Shown one piece after another: positions 44,017 through 54,243 of a stretch of DNA of 64,000 nt. The stretch covers positions 372,001 to 436,000 of the forward strand of contig NZ_JAPWGL010000003.1 of NCBI RefSeq assembly GCF_027213645.1, written 5' to 3'. Position 1 is the stretch's first letter; each line of letters opens with the position of its first letter. The position numbers and the translations under genes are program-made. The notes beneath the pieces are model-generated. The model saw nothing but the letters and a program-made list of their open reading frames with translations, did no database searches and was not told the origin of the DNA. Source of the DNA: Pedobacter rhodius. Lineage in GTDB: Bacteria > Bacteroidota > Bacteroidia > Sphingobacteriales > Sphingobacteriaceae.

Positions 44017-47000
44017 TAAAAAGTTAAGTTTAAACCGAATGTATAAGTTCTTGCTTGAGGATAAGTTAAGAAATCAGTACCTGGAGCGGTATTGGTTACT
44101 GAGAAGGTACTTACCTCAGGGTCTAAACCTGAATAGTTGGTAAAAGTGTAAAGATTTTGAGCAGCAACGTATAATTTAATTGCTGAAACCTTAAGTGTAT
44201 TTAAAACTTTCGGACCAAAATTATAACTTAGACTAACATTTTTTATTCTTAGAAAATCGCCATCCTCTAAAAACCTGTCTGAAACCCTTCTGTTATTATT
44301 TGGATCTCCGTAAACAGCTCTAGGCATATCCGTATTCGTATTGGTTGGCGTCCATCTGTTTAAAGTAGTCGCTAACTGACCAAAAACACTGTTCATCCCT
44401 TCACCGAAAGAACGGGTATTCGAATAAATCTGATTACCGCCCTGGTATTGTAAGAAAACAGATAAATCGAAGTTTTTATATTTAAAGTTATTCGTAAAAC
44501 CACCTTGATAGGTTGGCATACCTTTACCAATAATTTCCTGATCTAAGGAGTTAATCACACCATCTCCATTTAAGTCGGCAAATTTAATATCACCAGGTGC
44601 GGTAGATGTTAAAGGACTTGCAGTTACGGCCTGGGTTGGTGATGCGGCAATTTCCGCGGCACTTTGGAATATACCCAAAACTCTGTAACCTCTAAATGCA
44701 CCTAACGGTTGGCCAGCTTCTACCCATGAAGCGAAACCTGCGCCAAATGGATTACCAGAAAGTTCTACAATTTTGTTTTTATTTAACGAAATGTTAAAGT
44801 TTGAGGTCCATGAGAAATCTTTATTATTAAAAATCACACCTGTTAAAGCAACTTCTAAACCTTTATTTTCTGTTTTACCTAAATTAGACTGAATGGTTGT
44901 AAAACCTGATGAGCCAACAAGAGGTTTACCCAGCAATAAATCAGTTGTTTTTTTCTGGTAAACATCAAAGTTTAAAGTTAACCTGTTATTAAATAAGCCT
45001 AAATCTAAACCTAAATCTAATGCTGCTGTATTTTCCCAGGTTAAATTAACATTTCCTAATTGAGTTGGGGCTAAACCCGGATTTTGAAGGTAATTTGAGC
45101 CACCACCTACCAAAGGTAAAGACGTAAAGTTTCCGATTTCCTGATTACCTACAATACCGTAACTCGCTCTTATTTTTAAATCGCTTATGGCTTTCGCGTT
45201 TTTAAGGAAAGATTCTTCTGATAATCTCCATGCACCTGATACAGCAGGGAAAAATCCATATCTCTTCTCTGATCCAAATCTTGATGAACCATCTAAACGG
45301 CCGGAAGCCTGGAAAATATATTTTCCTTTATATGAATAATTCGCTCTGGCAAAATAAGATTCTAAGGCATTTGAACTTCCCCCTGAACTTGCTGTTGTTC
45401 TCACAGAACCAGCTGATAATCGTCTGATATCGTTACCAGGAAAGCCTGTAGCTGCAGCTAAAATATTCTCATAATTTGATTCCTGATAAGAAAAACCTGC
45501 AAGTAAATTTACGTTATGAGCACCCCCGAATACTTTAGCATAATTTAAAGTATTATCAAACACGTAATTAACTTCCTGATTCTGACCTTCAGTAGCTGAA
45601 CCACCTGAACCCGCACCCGCATTAGTAAGTGTAGATAAGAACGTTCTGTCTTTTGCTGTAAAATAATCAACAGACGCTGAAGATCTAAAAGTTAATTCAG
45701 GGGTAAATTTATATTCCGCACCACCCGATGCCAATAAACGATTGCTGTAAAATTTAAACGTATTTTCCAAAGCGCCTGCAAGTGGATTATCAACAGATGA
45801 AATTGCATCTCTGCCATAAGTACCATTTGCATTGTAAGCAGGAACATGTGAACCTAATAAGAACGCACCACTTACGGTACCATAAATATTATTATCGTTA
45901 TTTAACCGATTGTTTACGGAACTACTGAAGCTGGTAGATAATGTTAGTTTTAATTTATCTGTTGCCTGATTGTCTAAATTTAACCTTCCGCTAAATCTTT
46001 TGTAACCACTGGCAATAACCACCCCTTTTTGATCAAAAAATGAAGTTGAAATCGCAAATTTTGTTTTATCATTTCCACCACGTGCATTCAATTCATAATT
46101 GGTAATTGGTGCGGTTTCAAAAATCAAATCCTGCCAATTGGTTGATGGATAATCGCTCGGATTGGCACTTCTTACGCCGGCTCCAATTCTTGTATCGCTA
46201 TAATTAGCTGTTCCACCATATCTTGCATTTACAGCATCATTCATTAACTGAATGTATTGAGGACCAGTAAGGGTAGGGATTGTTTTAGCTACTTCCTGAA
46301 AACCTGAATATACATTGGCGCCAATTTTTGTAGCCTGATTAAGACCTCTTTTGGTATTAATTAGAACGACACCATTTGCAGCCCTTGAACCATAAATTGC
46401 AGTAGCAGCAGCATCCTTTAATATTTCCATTGATTCAATATCACTAGGGTTAATATCCCCTAATGAGTTTGTAAGCTGTCCGCCAGCCGCAACCTGTGTA
46501 TATGAACCCGTGGTTACCGGAATTCCATCAACTACATAAAGTGGTTGATTACTTCCTGAAATTGAACTTGCTCCACGAATATTGATGGAAATACCACCAC
46601 CCGGTGTACCTGACGCCTGTGTAACCTGAACACCGGCAACACGGCCTTGCAAACCCTGTTGAGGATTTAATATGGGTGTATTTTGGATATCTGCGGCACT
46701 AATAGATCCTTGAGCACCTGTTAAGCTGCCTTTCTTTTGTGTACCATAACCAACAACAACTAATTCATCTAAATCGTTTGCAGAATTTAATAAGGCAACA
46801 TTAATAACATTTGAATTCGTTAAACGGATAGTTTGTGTAACATAACCGACATAGGAGAATTCTAAACCTGTTGAATTTGAATTAACAGTAAGTGAATACT
46901 TACCATTAGCAGAAGTAACAATGCCTCCCGGGCTACCTTTTACCCTCACGCTAACACCAGGAATTGGCAATCCATCAGCCTGTGAGGTAACTGTACCTGT

Positions 47001-47075
47001 GATTGTTCGGTTTTGCGCCATTGCAGTCACTGCAACAAATAGCAACACGAACAAACTTTGTAAAAGTTTTTTCAT
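44016..47075 (-). CDS. SusC/RagA TonB-dependent transporter 2
   Basis: The 1019-residue outer-membrane transporter has the signal MKKLLQSLFVLLFVAVTAMA, then a regulatory-like domain (ITGTVTSQADGLPIPGVSVRVKGS). The plug has VVVGYGTQKKGSLTGA, PILNPQQGLQGRVAGVQV, LYVVDGIPV and ESMEILKDAAATAIYGSRAANGVVLINTKRG, followed by a barrel ending in YTFGLNLTF. It shares near-identical N-terminal residues with the three other SusC proteins here but differs in the barrel. It is translationally coupled to SusD 2 (one-base overlap). The substrate is unknown. Confidence 0.93.
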   Translation of the reverse strand: MKKLLQSLFVLLFVAVTAMAQNRTITGTVTSQADGLPIPGVSVRVKGSPGGIVTSANGKYSLTVNSNSTGLEFSYVGYVTQTIRLTNSNVINVALLNSANDLDELVVVGYGTQKKGSLTGAQGSISAADIQNTPILNPQQGLQGRVAGVQVTQASGTPGGGISINIRGASSISGSNQPLYVVDGIPVTTGSYTQVAAGGQLTNSLGDINPSDIESMEILKDAAATAIYGSRAANGVVLINTKRGLNQATKIGANVYSGFQEVAKTIPTLTGPQYIQLMNDAVNARYGGTANYSDTRIGAGVRSANPSDYPSTNWQDLIFETAPITNYELNARGGNDKTKFAISTSFFDQKGVVIASGYKRFSGRLNLDNQATDKLKLTLSTSFSSSVNNRLNNDNNIYGTVSGAFLLGSHVPAYNANGTYGRDAISSVDNPLAGALENTFKFYSNRLLASGGAEYKFTPELTFRSSASVDYFTAKDRTFLSTLTNAGAGSGGSATEGQNQEVNYVFDNTLNYAKVFGGAHNVNLLAGFSYQESNYENILAAATGFPGNDIRRLSAGSVRTTASSGGSSNALESYFARANYSYKGKYIFQASGRLDGSSRFGSEKRYGFFPAVSGAWRLSEESFLKNAKAISDLKIRASYGIVGNQEIGNFTSLPLVGGGSNYLQNPGLAPTQLGNVNLTWENTAALDLGLDLGLFNNRLTLNFDVYQKKTTDLLLGKPLVGSSGFTTIQSNLGKTENKGLEVALTGVIFNNKDFSWTSNFNISLNKNKIVELSGNPFGAGFASWVEAGQPLGAFRGYRVLGIFQSAAEIAASPTQAVTASPLTSTAPGDIKFADLNGDGVINSLDQEIIGKGMPTYQGGFTNNFKYKNFDLSVFLQYQGGNQIYSNTRSFGEGMNSVFGQLATTLNRWTPTNTNTDMPRAVYGDPNNNRRVSDRFLEDGDFLRIKNVSLSYNFGPKVLNTLKVSAIKLYVAAQNLYTFTNYSGLDPEVSTFSVTNTAPGTDFLTYPQARTYTFGLNLTF

Positions 47076-47410
47076 GAAATTTAAGTTAATTAATAATTAG
47101 TTTTCGAAGCTAAATATAGAGTTCAAAAACCTATTTAACATAAATTAACAAAAAACCAGATAATTATTACAATACTAAGACAAACAATTGCGTTTCAAGT
47201 AAAATTGTTGCTTGGATATCACTTATCTATAATTCTTTGCTTCGGCATCATATACCTATCTAAACAATTAAGTTTTCAAAGGTTTCTAATTCAATTTAAG
47301 CTAGAAATGAATAGAAATTTTAAATCCGGAATGAAACACTCAAATATTTTTAACAAAAAAGGCTGACCCTAAAAATAGGGTCAGCCTTTTTAACAGAAAT
47401 AAAATATTTA
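47076..47410. other. Intergenic region between SusC 2 and SusD 3
   Basis: These 335 AT-rich bases contain a terminator for the SusC 3/SusD 3 unit near the right end. The left part should hold the SusC 2 promoter, where the minus strand shows a TATATTTAG -7-like element before the gene. No gene is visible. Confidence 0.4.
47356..47391 (-). terminator. Strong rho-independent terminator after SusD 3
   Basis: A perfect 15-bp stem (AAAAAGGCTGACCCT at 47356-47370 with AGGGTCAGCCTTTTT at 47377-47391) has a six-base loop, and the T/A tails allow termination. Confidence 0.85.
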
Positions 47411-48952
47411 TTATTTTTCCCAGAATATTTTATTATTGAAGATATTAATCACAGGAACATTTGCTGCATTACTAGCTAATTCATTTTGTGGATAAGGTAA
47501 TCTTAAAGGTAATTTACCACCGCTAACATTATTCAAACCAATTGGAATATTTGTTGGAAAACCTGTTCTACGATATTCAGCCCATGCCTCGTTACCATTA
47601 AAACCATTATTTGCAATCCATTTTTGAGTGATAATAGCCTCAAACTGACGTGAAGCAGCTGTTGCCAAAGTCCAATTAACTAATGGAGATGTTGAGCTCG
47701 TGTAATAAGTACTGGCTGCCGCAGCAGTTGAACCTAATAATTTAAATGATTCTTCTATACCCGCTTGATAAGCAGCTTGAGCTGCTGCCGCGCCACCAGG
47801 AAGATAACCTTTTAAAATAGCTTCGGCTTGCAAGAAAAATCCTTCAGATGCTGTTAATAAATATGCAGGCTTAGCAAAACCGCTATTTGCACTTGAAGGA
47901 AGAACGCCTGCGCCAACTGCAGAATAATTATCCTTTTTTGTTGTTGGTGTTGCGGTTGTTCCGGGATAAACACCTGTATAGGTTTGAGTTGCAGGAATTG
48001 GCGCAACAGCTGGCCTGTAAATCAGTCCGATTCTAGGATCAGAAGCAGCACTTAAGAAATCAACCGCAAATTTATTTGCTCTTGTTGCCTGATAGTTTGA
48101 AGTTTCAGCTCCAGTCACACTAAATCCTATCTGTCCATATAAAGGATTGAATTTACCAGCCTGATTTATATAACCAGGATTTACACCAGCATTTTCACCC
48201 GCTGCCAGGAAAGTTGCACCAGACAATGATGCAAATCCGGCAGTTACTTTAGCAGCACGGGAAGGGATTAAAGACTGTCTTAATAAAACACGTAACTTCA
48301 ATGTGTTCGCAAATCTTGTCCATTTACCCATTGCAGTTGTAACGGATGAACTTCCAAACATAATATCACTTGCAGCAGTTGGATTATCTGCTCCGGCAGC
48401 CGTATTGATACTTGCAAGACCTGCATTAAGCAGATTAAGAATACCGTCATAAACGTCTTCCGCCTTATCAAATTTTGGTGAAGTTACTTCTGTTCCTTTT
48501 AAAGCATCGTTAAATGGAACATCGCCCCAAGTATCAACCAGTAATTGAAAGTTATAAGCTTGCATAATTTTAGCAATGGCAACAGCATTTTTTTTGCCTG
48601 ATGCGGTTGCCTGTGTTTCTACATACTTATAATCATTTAATCCGCCTGCATATAATGATGTCCAAACAGCATCATAAGTATTCGGTGTTAACTGATATGT
48701 TTCTTGAGGCTGGTAGAACAAGAAATCGGGAGATTGCCCCCAGTTTCCGGTTAAAAGATTTCCTAAAACATTTAAGTTATTGTTAACTACAGTTCCGGTA
48801 TTACTTAATGCCGCTGGCAAAACAAGTTCTGGTGTAGTGGTTGTTGGCGTATTTGGATTTTGATTGATATCCAAAAAGTTTTTCTCACAGCTTGTTACCG
48901 CAAATGTTAGCGATAATAGTGCCATTCCCTTTATAATATGTTTAATTTTCAT
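47411..48952 (-). CDS. SusD/RagB-family lipoprotein 3 (SusD-like_2 type)
   Basis: This 513-residue lipoprotein has lipobox VTSC, then EKNFLDINQNPNTPTTTTPELVLPAALSNTG, a start typical of the second SusD-like family (SusD-like_2). Other features are the AKIMQAYNFQLLVDTWGDVPFNDALKG segment near 135-160 and the central KWTRFANTLKLRVLLRQS. The end contains QKWIANNGFNGNEAWAEYRRTGFP and RLPYPQNE. Members of this branch are often linked to peptide or protein uptake rather than starch, but that is a general association. The gene follows SusC 3 by 22 bases and ends at the strong terminator. Confidence 0.88.
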   Translation of the reverse strand: MKIKHIIKGMALLSLTFAVTSCEKNFLDINQNPNTPTTTTPELVLPAALSNTGTVVNNNLNVLGNLLTGNWGQSPDFLFYQPQETYQLTPNTYDAVWTSLYAGGLNDYKYVETQATASGKKNAVAIAKIMQAYNFQLLVDTWGDVPFNDALKGTEVTSPKFDKAEDVYDGILNLLNAGLASINTAAGADNPTAASDIMFGSSSVTTAMGKWTRFANTLKLRVLLRQSLIPSRAAKVTAGFASLSGATFLAAGENAGVNPGYINQAGKFNPLYGQIGFSVTGAETSNYQATRANKFAVDFLSAASDPRIGLIYRPAVAPIPATQTYTGVYPGTTATPTTKKDNYSAVGAGVLPSSANSGFAKPAYLLTASEGFFLQAEAILKGYLPGGAAAAQAAYQAGIEESFKLLGSTAAAASTYYTSSTSPLVNWTLATAASRQFEAIITQKWIANNGFNGNEAWAEYRRTGFPTNIPIGLNNVSGGKLPLRLPYPQNELASNAANVPVINIFNNKIFWEK

Positions 48953-48974
48953 ATTTCTTGATTTTTAATAAATA

Positions 48975-51900
48975 CTAGAATGTAGCATTTAATGTTATAC
49001 CAAATGTTCTTGTAGAAGGTATACTGGTAAATTCTCTACCTTGAGAGTTGTTCGTTCCAAAAATGCTTGCCTCTGGATCTATATACTTATTAGATTTTGG
49101 CGTCCATAATAAAATGTTAGATCCATTTACAGAAAGGCTGGCTTTTCCAAAAGGAGTTTTTGCCAGGTATTTTGCAGGTATCTGATATCCGAATGAAACA
49201 TCTCTTAATTTTAAGAAAGCTGCATCAACAATGCTTGATTCTGCAAAACTATTAAAGTTACCATACCAGAAATCAAAGTTACCACTACGTGTTTTTACTG
49301 TTGTATTTGGCGTAAATACCCCTGGGGAAGTCTCGATTACGGAATTAGGCCAAATAAAGCGCTCTCTTCCAAACTGCGTTGTTTCTTCAGTTGAACCTGT
49401 GAATGTTAACGTACTTTTTGTTCCTGAATAAATTACGTTACCCGATCTGAAATCAAGTGTTGTAGACAAAGAGAAACCTTTATATGATAACGTATTGTTA
49501 AATCCTAAAATGTGTTTTGGACTTACTTGACCTAAGTTCTTTAAAGTAGGATCTAAACGAATATAACCGGATGTTGCATCAACAACAACATTTCCGTTCC
49601 CATCTCTTAAATATGCAGAACCTACTAAAGATATTGGCTGACCAACAATTGCAGTTGGAACAGGATCGCCACCACCTAAAGGTAATTGTTGTGCACTTTG
49701 ATACAAGGATTCAACTATATTTTTATTGTGGGTATAACTAAAACTAAAGTTCCAAGAAAAACCATCACGGTTTCTAAAAGGATTTCCTTTTAATGAAATT
49801 TCGACACCTTTATTACTTACCACACCAGCATTCACGGTCGCTGCTGTAAAACCTGTAGATGAAGGGATACCAACGTTGATAATCTGTCCATCTGTAGTTG
49901 TTTTATAATAAGTAAAGTCTAATCCTAATTTATCTTTAATAAATGATAATTCTGTACCAATTTCGTACGATGTAGTAAACTCTGGTTTTAAATTAGGATT
50001 TGGCGTTGTATTAGATAGCGTAAATGCAGCAGTTGATCCGTAAGGGAAACCTGCACCAGCACCAAAAGTTGGCACTAAGTTATAAGGACTAGCATCAGAA
50101 CCTACTTTAGCATAACTTGCTCTTAATTTAGCATATGAAAGAATATCACTTCCTTTTAATGCATCAATAGCTTCAGTAGCAATAAAACTTAAACTTGCTG
50201 ATGGATAAAAATAAGAGTTGTTATCTTTTGGTAGTGTTGAAGAAATATCATTTCTTAACGTTCCGTTTAGGAAAATATAATCTTTATATCCTAATGTCAA
50301 ATCACCTGCAAACCCAATAATACGGTTTTTAAATGAACTTTCGCCACCACCTAACTCACCTACACGGTTTGATAAGTTGAAAAAACCTGGTGTTGAAATT
50401 GCACTAGCAGAAGCAGTTAAATTCCGGCTATCATTTTGACGAACGTTATTTAACAAGATTAAAGTAGCACTAAAATCTTCTGAAATGTCTTTTTTAAAGG
50501 TTAATAATAAATCCGAGTTAACAATTCTGTTAGAAAAAGCATCTTCGATAATTGCGCCTGGAGTAGCAGTAGGACGCTGACCTGTTCCGAAAGTTGTTTT
50601 TTCAAATGTTTGTTTTCTTCTATCAGATGCATAGTCAGTACCTAAACGGTAAGTTACATTTAACCATTTTACCGGGTCGTAAGTAACCTGAAAACTACCC
50701 AGAAAACGATCAAGATTACTATTGAATCTATTATTTTCTAATGCATAGTAAGGATTAGGCTGATAACCGTTAAAGAAGCCTTGAGTTGTTGCAAACTCAT
50801 AGTTTCTCCAATCTTTAAAATTTTCCAAATTGATCTGACGACTAACATTTAACACGTCGTTAATTACTGTCGCATTACCAGTACCTACAAAAGAGGTATT
50901 AGTTAAGTTTTTATTATAACTAATATTAGCACTTACGCTAACGTTGTTAGCAAGTTTTGTCGAGCCTGATAATTTAAAAGTATTTCTCCTGAATTTATCC
51001 ATTGGAACAACCCCCTTTACTTCATTATCAGATAACGAAGCATAAAAGCTTCCTTTTTCACTTCCTCCGGAGAATGAAACAGAATTTTGGATGTTATGTC
51101 CTGTTTCAAAAAAGTTTTTAGCATTATCCGGGACAGCACTATAAGGGATAAATAGTTTATTACCATTTGCTAGGGTTGGACCAGATTGAACTATAGATCC
51201 ATCTAACCTTGGTCCCCAGTTAGTATTTTCAATTTCATCATAAATTGGTGGGTTTCCTGTACCATTTTCATATCCTGAACCAAACTCATTTTGAAGAACA
51301 GGTAATTTTTGAACGTTATCAAGGTTAAAAGAAGAAACTACATTAATTTCCATTTTCTTATTTCTTGATGCGGCGTCTTTACCTGTTTTAGTGGTAATAA
51401 CAATTGCACCGTTTCTACCTTGAGATCCATATAAAGCTGCCGCATTTGGACCCTTCAAAACAGTAACAGATTCAATATCATCCGGGTTAATATCACCAAC
51501 ACGGTTTCCAACATCCACCTGATTTGTTGAGCTGGAGGAAGGTTGATTAGCCGAGTTATCGATAGGAATACCATCTATAACGAATAAAGGTTGCCCTTCA
51601 CCCTGTAAAGACCTCGTACCTCTCATTGTTATACGGGTAGCAGTATTTACACCACCACTTGACCGGCCAATTTGAACACCTGGTGTTTTACCAGTAATAC
51701 CATTGATTAAATTTGTTTGTCTTCCTGTAGTTAAATCTGCACTTTTAATATTATCAGCAGCATAACCCAGAGATGCTTTGCTTTTTTCAATACCTACAGC
51801 TGTTACAACAACTTCATTTAATGATTGGGCATCAGAAGTTAAAACGACGTTAATTGTATTCGATGTACCAACTGTTCTTGATTGTTTTGCAAACCCAATT

Positions 51901-52121
51901 GAAGTAAATTCAATTACAGAATTAGCATCAACTTTAAGTGTGTATTTACCAGTAGCATCAGTAGAGGTACCAGTATTAGCACCCTTAATTTTTACACTTA
52001 CACCTGGGATTGGGAGTTTGTCATCCGCAGAAGTAACCGTACCTGTGATTGTCCTTTCTTGAGCCATTGCCGATATAGCAACGAACATAAGAATGAACAA
52101 ACTTTGTAGAAGTTTTTTCAT
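48975..52121 (-). CDS. SusC/RagA TonB-dependent transporter 3
   Basis: The 1048-residue transporter has the shared MKKLLQSLFIL-type signal and a regulatory-like domain (ITGTVTSADDKLPIPGVSVKIKGA). The plug contains VVVTAVGIEKSKASLGYA and LFVIDGIPI, plus ESVTVLKGPNAAALYGSQGRNGAIVITTKTG, and the barrel ends in RTFGITLNATF. In this branch the KGPNAAALYG plug element replaces the KDA..AIYGSRAANG of SusC 1 and 2, and SusC 4 shows a similar variation. That divides the four transporters into two pairs, matching the two SusD types. Confidence 0.92.
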   Translation of the reverse strand: MKKLLQSLFILMFVAISAMAQERTITGTVTSADDKLPIPGVSVKIKGANTGTSTDATGKYTLKVDANSVIEFTSIGFAKQSRTVGTSNTINVVLTSDAQSLNEVVVTAVGIEKSKASLGYAADNIKSADLTTGRQTNLINGITGKTPGVQIGRSSGGVNTATRITMRGTRSLQGEGQPLFVIDGIPIDNSANQPSSSSTNQVDVGNRVGDINPDDIESVTVLKGPNAAALYGSQGRNGAIVITTKTGKDAASRNKKMEINVVSSFNLDNVQKLPVLQNEFGSGYENGTGNPPIYDEIENTNWGPRLDGSIVQSGPTLANGNKLFIPYSAVPDNAKNFFETGHNIQNSVSFSGGSEKGSFYASLSDNEVKGVVPMDKFRRNTFKLSGSTKLANNVSVSANISYNKNLTNTSFVGTGNATVINDVLNVSRQINLENFKDWRNYEFATTQGFFNGYQPNPYYALENNRFNSNLDRFLGSFQVTYDPVKWLNVTYRLGTDYASDRRKQTFEKTTFGTGQRPTATPGAIIEDAFSNRIVNSDLLLTFKKDISEDFSATLILLNNVRQNDSRNLTASASAISTPGFFNLSNRVGELGGGESSFKNRIIGFAGDLTLGYKDYIFLNGTLRNDISSTLPKDNNSYFYPSASLSFIATEAIDALKGSDILSYAKLRASYAKVGSDASPYNLVPTFGAGAGFPYGSTAAFTLSNTTPNPNLKPEFTTSYEIGTELSFIKDKLGLDFTYYKTTTDGQIINVGIPSSTGFTAATVNAGVVSNKGVEISLKGNPFRNRDGFSWNFSFSYTHNKNIVESLYQSAQQLPLGGGDPVPTAIVGQPISLVGSAYLRDGNGNVVVDATSGYIRLDPTLKNLGQVSPKHILGFNNTLSYKGFSLSTTLDFRSGNVIYSGTKSTLTFTGSTEETTQFGRERFIWPNSVIETSPGVFTPNTTVKTRSGNFDFWYGNFNSFAESSIVDAAFLKLRDVSFGYQIPAKYLAKTPFGKASLSVNGSNILLWTPKSNKYIDPEASIFGTNNSQGREFTSIPSTRTFGITLNATF

Positions 52122-52432
52122 GTTTTAAAATAGGTTAGTTAATGATTAGTTTTTTACAGCTCTAAATGTAGTTGGGTGTAGCCGTTTTTTAACAAAAAAT
52201 GAGCGAATTTTAACTTATTTGACTGTTCTGTGACAGAAAGATATAACGAATCAAAAGTTTAGCACTTTTGAGAATTCTTTAATATAAACACTTGGACAAA
52301 TTGTTCTGACTATAGAAACATAGGGATAGAATTTGGTAGCGACAAATTAATGTTCGAAATCGATAAAATTATATACTACTTCATTTTTCGATTGTTAAAA
52401 ACTTTAAAATCAGCTGAGGTTAACACATTAAT
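52122..52432. other. Intergenic region upstream of SusC 3
   Basis: These 311 bases have no gene. The stretch nearest SusC 3 contains TACATTTAG on the minus strand, which could be a -7 element. No terminator is visible after the paralogue B gene. Confidence 0.35.
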
Positions 52433-53095
52433 CTATAAAGTGTCATAGTAAGTGAGCAGTTTTATTATACCTTCATTAGATTTTAAATCTATCTTATTTT
52501 CCTTAATATACTTAGTTAACTCATCTCCTCTACCTAATACCGCAATAAAAGCTTTTTCATTGTTTTTTACTTTAACAGGTTTATTATCAGCCTTAACTAA
52601 ATAATAATTTATAACTTCAGCTACCTTCTTCGTTACGGTACCGGTATTGTAGCCTTTACTTTCGATAATTGTTTTCGATAGCTTTTTCAAAAACTTTATC
52701 TTTCCATCATAAATTACATTATAAAAAGTTTTTACGGTCATTCCATCTACAGGCATAAAACCATTTCTATACACTTCCTTAGTATTTGATAATACAAATT
52801 CAGCAGGCATATCCTTAAATTCGTATTCCTCATCATTTTCGCCTTTAGTTACGAGCATATCTTCAAGCAAATCATATTTTATGTTATCGGTAATAGGGTT
52901 AATACCTGGTGAGAACTTTATGGTCGCCATTTCCCATTGTGGAAATAAATAAGGAGAACCTTCGAGATCGCCTCTCGATTCTTTTACTGTTATAAGGTTT
53001 TTATAGGTACTAACTGTTTTAATTTGTGCCTGAACAACACATGAAAATAACATCAGTGAACAAAAAAGAATTTTCCTTAACGTGGGTTTTAACAT
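52433..53095 (-). CDS. Secreted protein of unknown function, paralogue B
   Basis: The 220-residue protein has a Sec signal (MLKPTLRKILFCSLMLFSCVVQAQ) and the same motif order as the protein at 41843-42484: PYLFPQWEMATIKF in the first third, MTVKTFYNVIYDGKIKFLKKLSKTIIE in the middle, YYLVKADNKPVKVKNNEKAFIAVL in the last third, then a helical end. I know no family. Paralogue A and this gene stand in equivalent places, each between two SusC/SusD units, each behind the terminator of the preceding unit. A role at the envelope is inferred only from the signal peptide and context. Confidence 0.55.
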   Translation of the reverse strand: MLKPTLRKILFCSLMLFSCVVQAQIKTVSTYKNLITVKESRGDLEGSPYLFPQWEMATIKFSPGINPITDNIKYDLLEDMLVTKGENDEEYEFKDMPAEFVLSNTKEVYRNGFMPVDGMTVKTFYNVIYDGKIKFLKKLSKTIIESKGYNTGTVTKKVAEVINYYLVKADNKPVKVKNNEKAFIAVLGRGDELTKYIKENKIDLKSNEGIIKLLTYYDTL

Positions 53096-53190
53096 AATAA
53101 ATACTATTGATAAAATTTATAAATTAAATATGCAAAAAATTAATCAAAGTTTTGTGATGCAAGTTTATTACGCCTAGCAAAATAATATTT

Positions 53191-53228
53191 AAAAAAAAAG
53201 AGGTATTTCTCAATACCTCTTTTTTTTA
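53191..53228 (-). terminator. Rho-independent terminator after the DUF1735 gene
   Basis: AGAGGTATT at 53199-53207 pairs with AATACCTCT at 53212-53220 around a four-base loop. A and T runs of eight or more bases flank it, giving termination on the minus strand. Confidence 0.78.
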
Positions 53229-53244
53229 AATATTTGATGTTAAA

Positions 53245-54210
53245 TTATCTAGAACCTTTGTATTTAATTACAAGATCAGAAACAACCCTTGGTGTTGTAA
53301 CCGGATTCCAGTCAAAATTTAATGTAAAAGTCTTAGTGGCTGGATCATATTTATTAACAGCTCCAGCTGTGTTTTTAAGCGTTGGAGCACCTAAACAAGA
53401 CATTGTTACCAAATTAGTAGCTGGATCTATTGTTGCTCTCAAGTTAGCGATACCACCTACGCCACCCGTTCCACCGAACCAAGTTAAATTTCCTATTTCG
53501 ACAGTAGTCGCATTAATAGTAGTTAATGTTAAATCAGGATTCCCTGCCAGTGTACCACTTAAAGTCCCGACTTCTTTTACGCCTGGAGCAGTATATCGTT
53601 GAATGTACCCACCTGATTGTGAATAAATACCGTCGTAAGCATTTTTAACACTTATAAGAACGAAAATCTGGCCTTGATTAGCAGAAGTAGTACCATTACC
53701 TGGATTAGTTATTTTATAGGCTAAGGCATACTTTTTACTAAAGTCAAAAAGTCCAAAATTTAGATTAATGCGAAAGTCCTTCGCGAAATCACCGGCATTA
53801 AGCGCTATTGTATAACCTGTAGAAGTTTTAGTTAAACCTGCGCCAGGTGTATAAAGGCTTTCAGGTAAAGTTTCATACGTATTTGGAACACCAGTAGAAA
53901 TAGGATGAGCCGTATTATATGCTGCAATTAAATCTGGCGCTGCTGTAAGCGTAACCGAACTAGCAGTGTTAAGTGCAGCAGCATTAGCTGCATCTCTTCT
54001 AATGTTAAAAACATTAACCGGAGCAATCCCGGTAGCTGCATCTAAGAAAAGAGACTTTTCCGGTCCGTCTATTATCTTGATAATCGTGTTACCTGATGTT
54101 TGCGTTTCTTGAGCATCACCATCCACAAAATCATCTTTCCTGCAAGACGACACGAAAACCGATGTCAATACCATCCCTAAAGAAAAGTATTTTAAAAATC
54201 TTTTTTTCAT
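53245..54210 (-). CDS. DUF1735-type surface lipoprotein
   Basis: The 321-residue lipoprotein (lipobox VSSC) has an early beta domain with IIKIIDGPEKSLFLDAATGIAPVNVFNIRRDAANAAALNT, then SVTLTAAPDLIAAYN and YALAYKITNPGNGTTSANQGQIFVLISVKNAYDG. This matches the N-terminal DUF1735 domain common in lipoproteins encoded beside SusC/SusD pairs. The second half is a beta-rich domain of unknown type, where SusE/F-like binding domains usually sit. It is the third gene of the SusC 4/SusD 4 unit (33 bases after SusD 4) and probably helps capture the substrate at the surface. Confidence 0.75.
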   Translation of the reverse strand: MKKRFLKYFSLGMVLTSVFVSSCRKDDFVDGDAQETQTSGNTIIKIIDGPEKSLFLDAATGIAPVNVFNIRRDAANAAALNTASSVTLTAAPDLIAAYNTAHPISTGVPNTYETLPESLYTPGAGLTKTSTGYTIALNAGDFAKDFRINLNFGLFDFSKKYALAYKITNPGNGTTSANQGQIFVLISVKNAYDGIYSQSGGYIQRYTAPGVKEVGTLSGTLAGNPDLTLTTINATTVEIGNLTWFGGTGGVGGIANLRATIDPATNLVTMSCLGAPTLKNTAGAVNKYDPATKTFTLNFDWNPVTTPRVVSDLVIKYKGSR

Positions 54211-54243
54211 AATTTTATATGTTAAAATTAATTATTCTTAATA

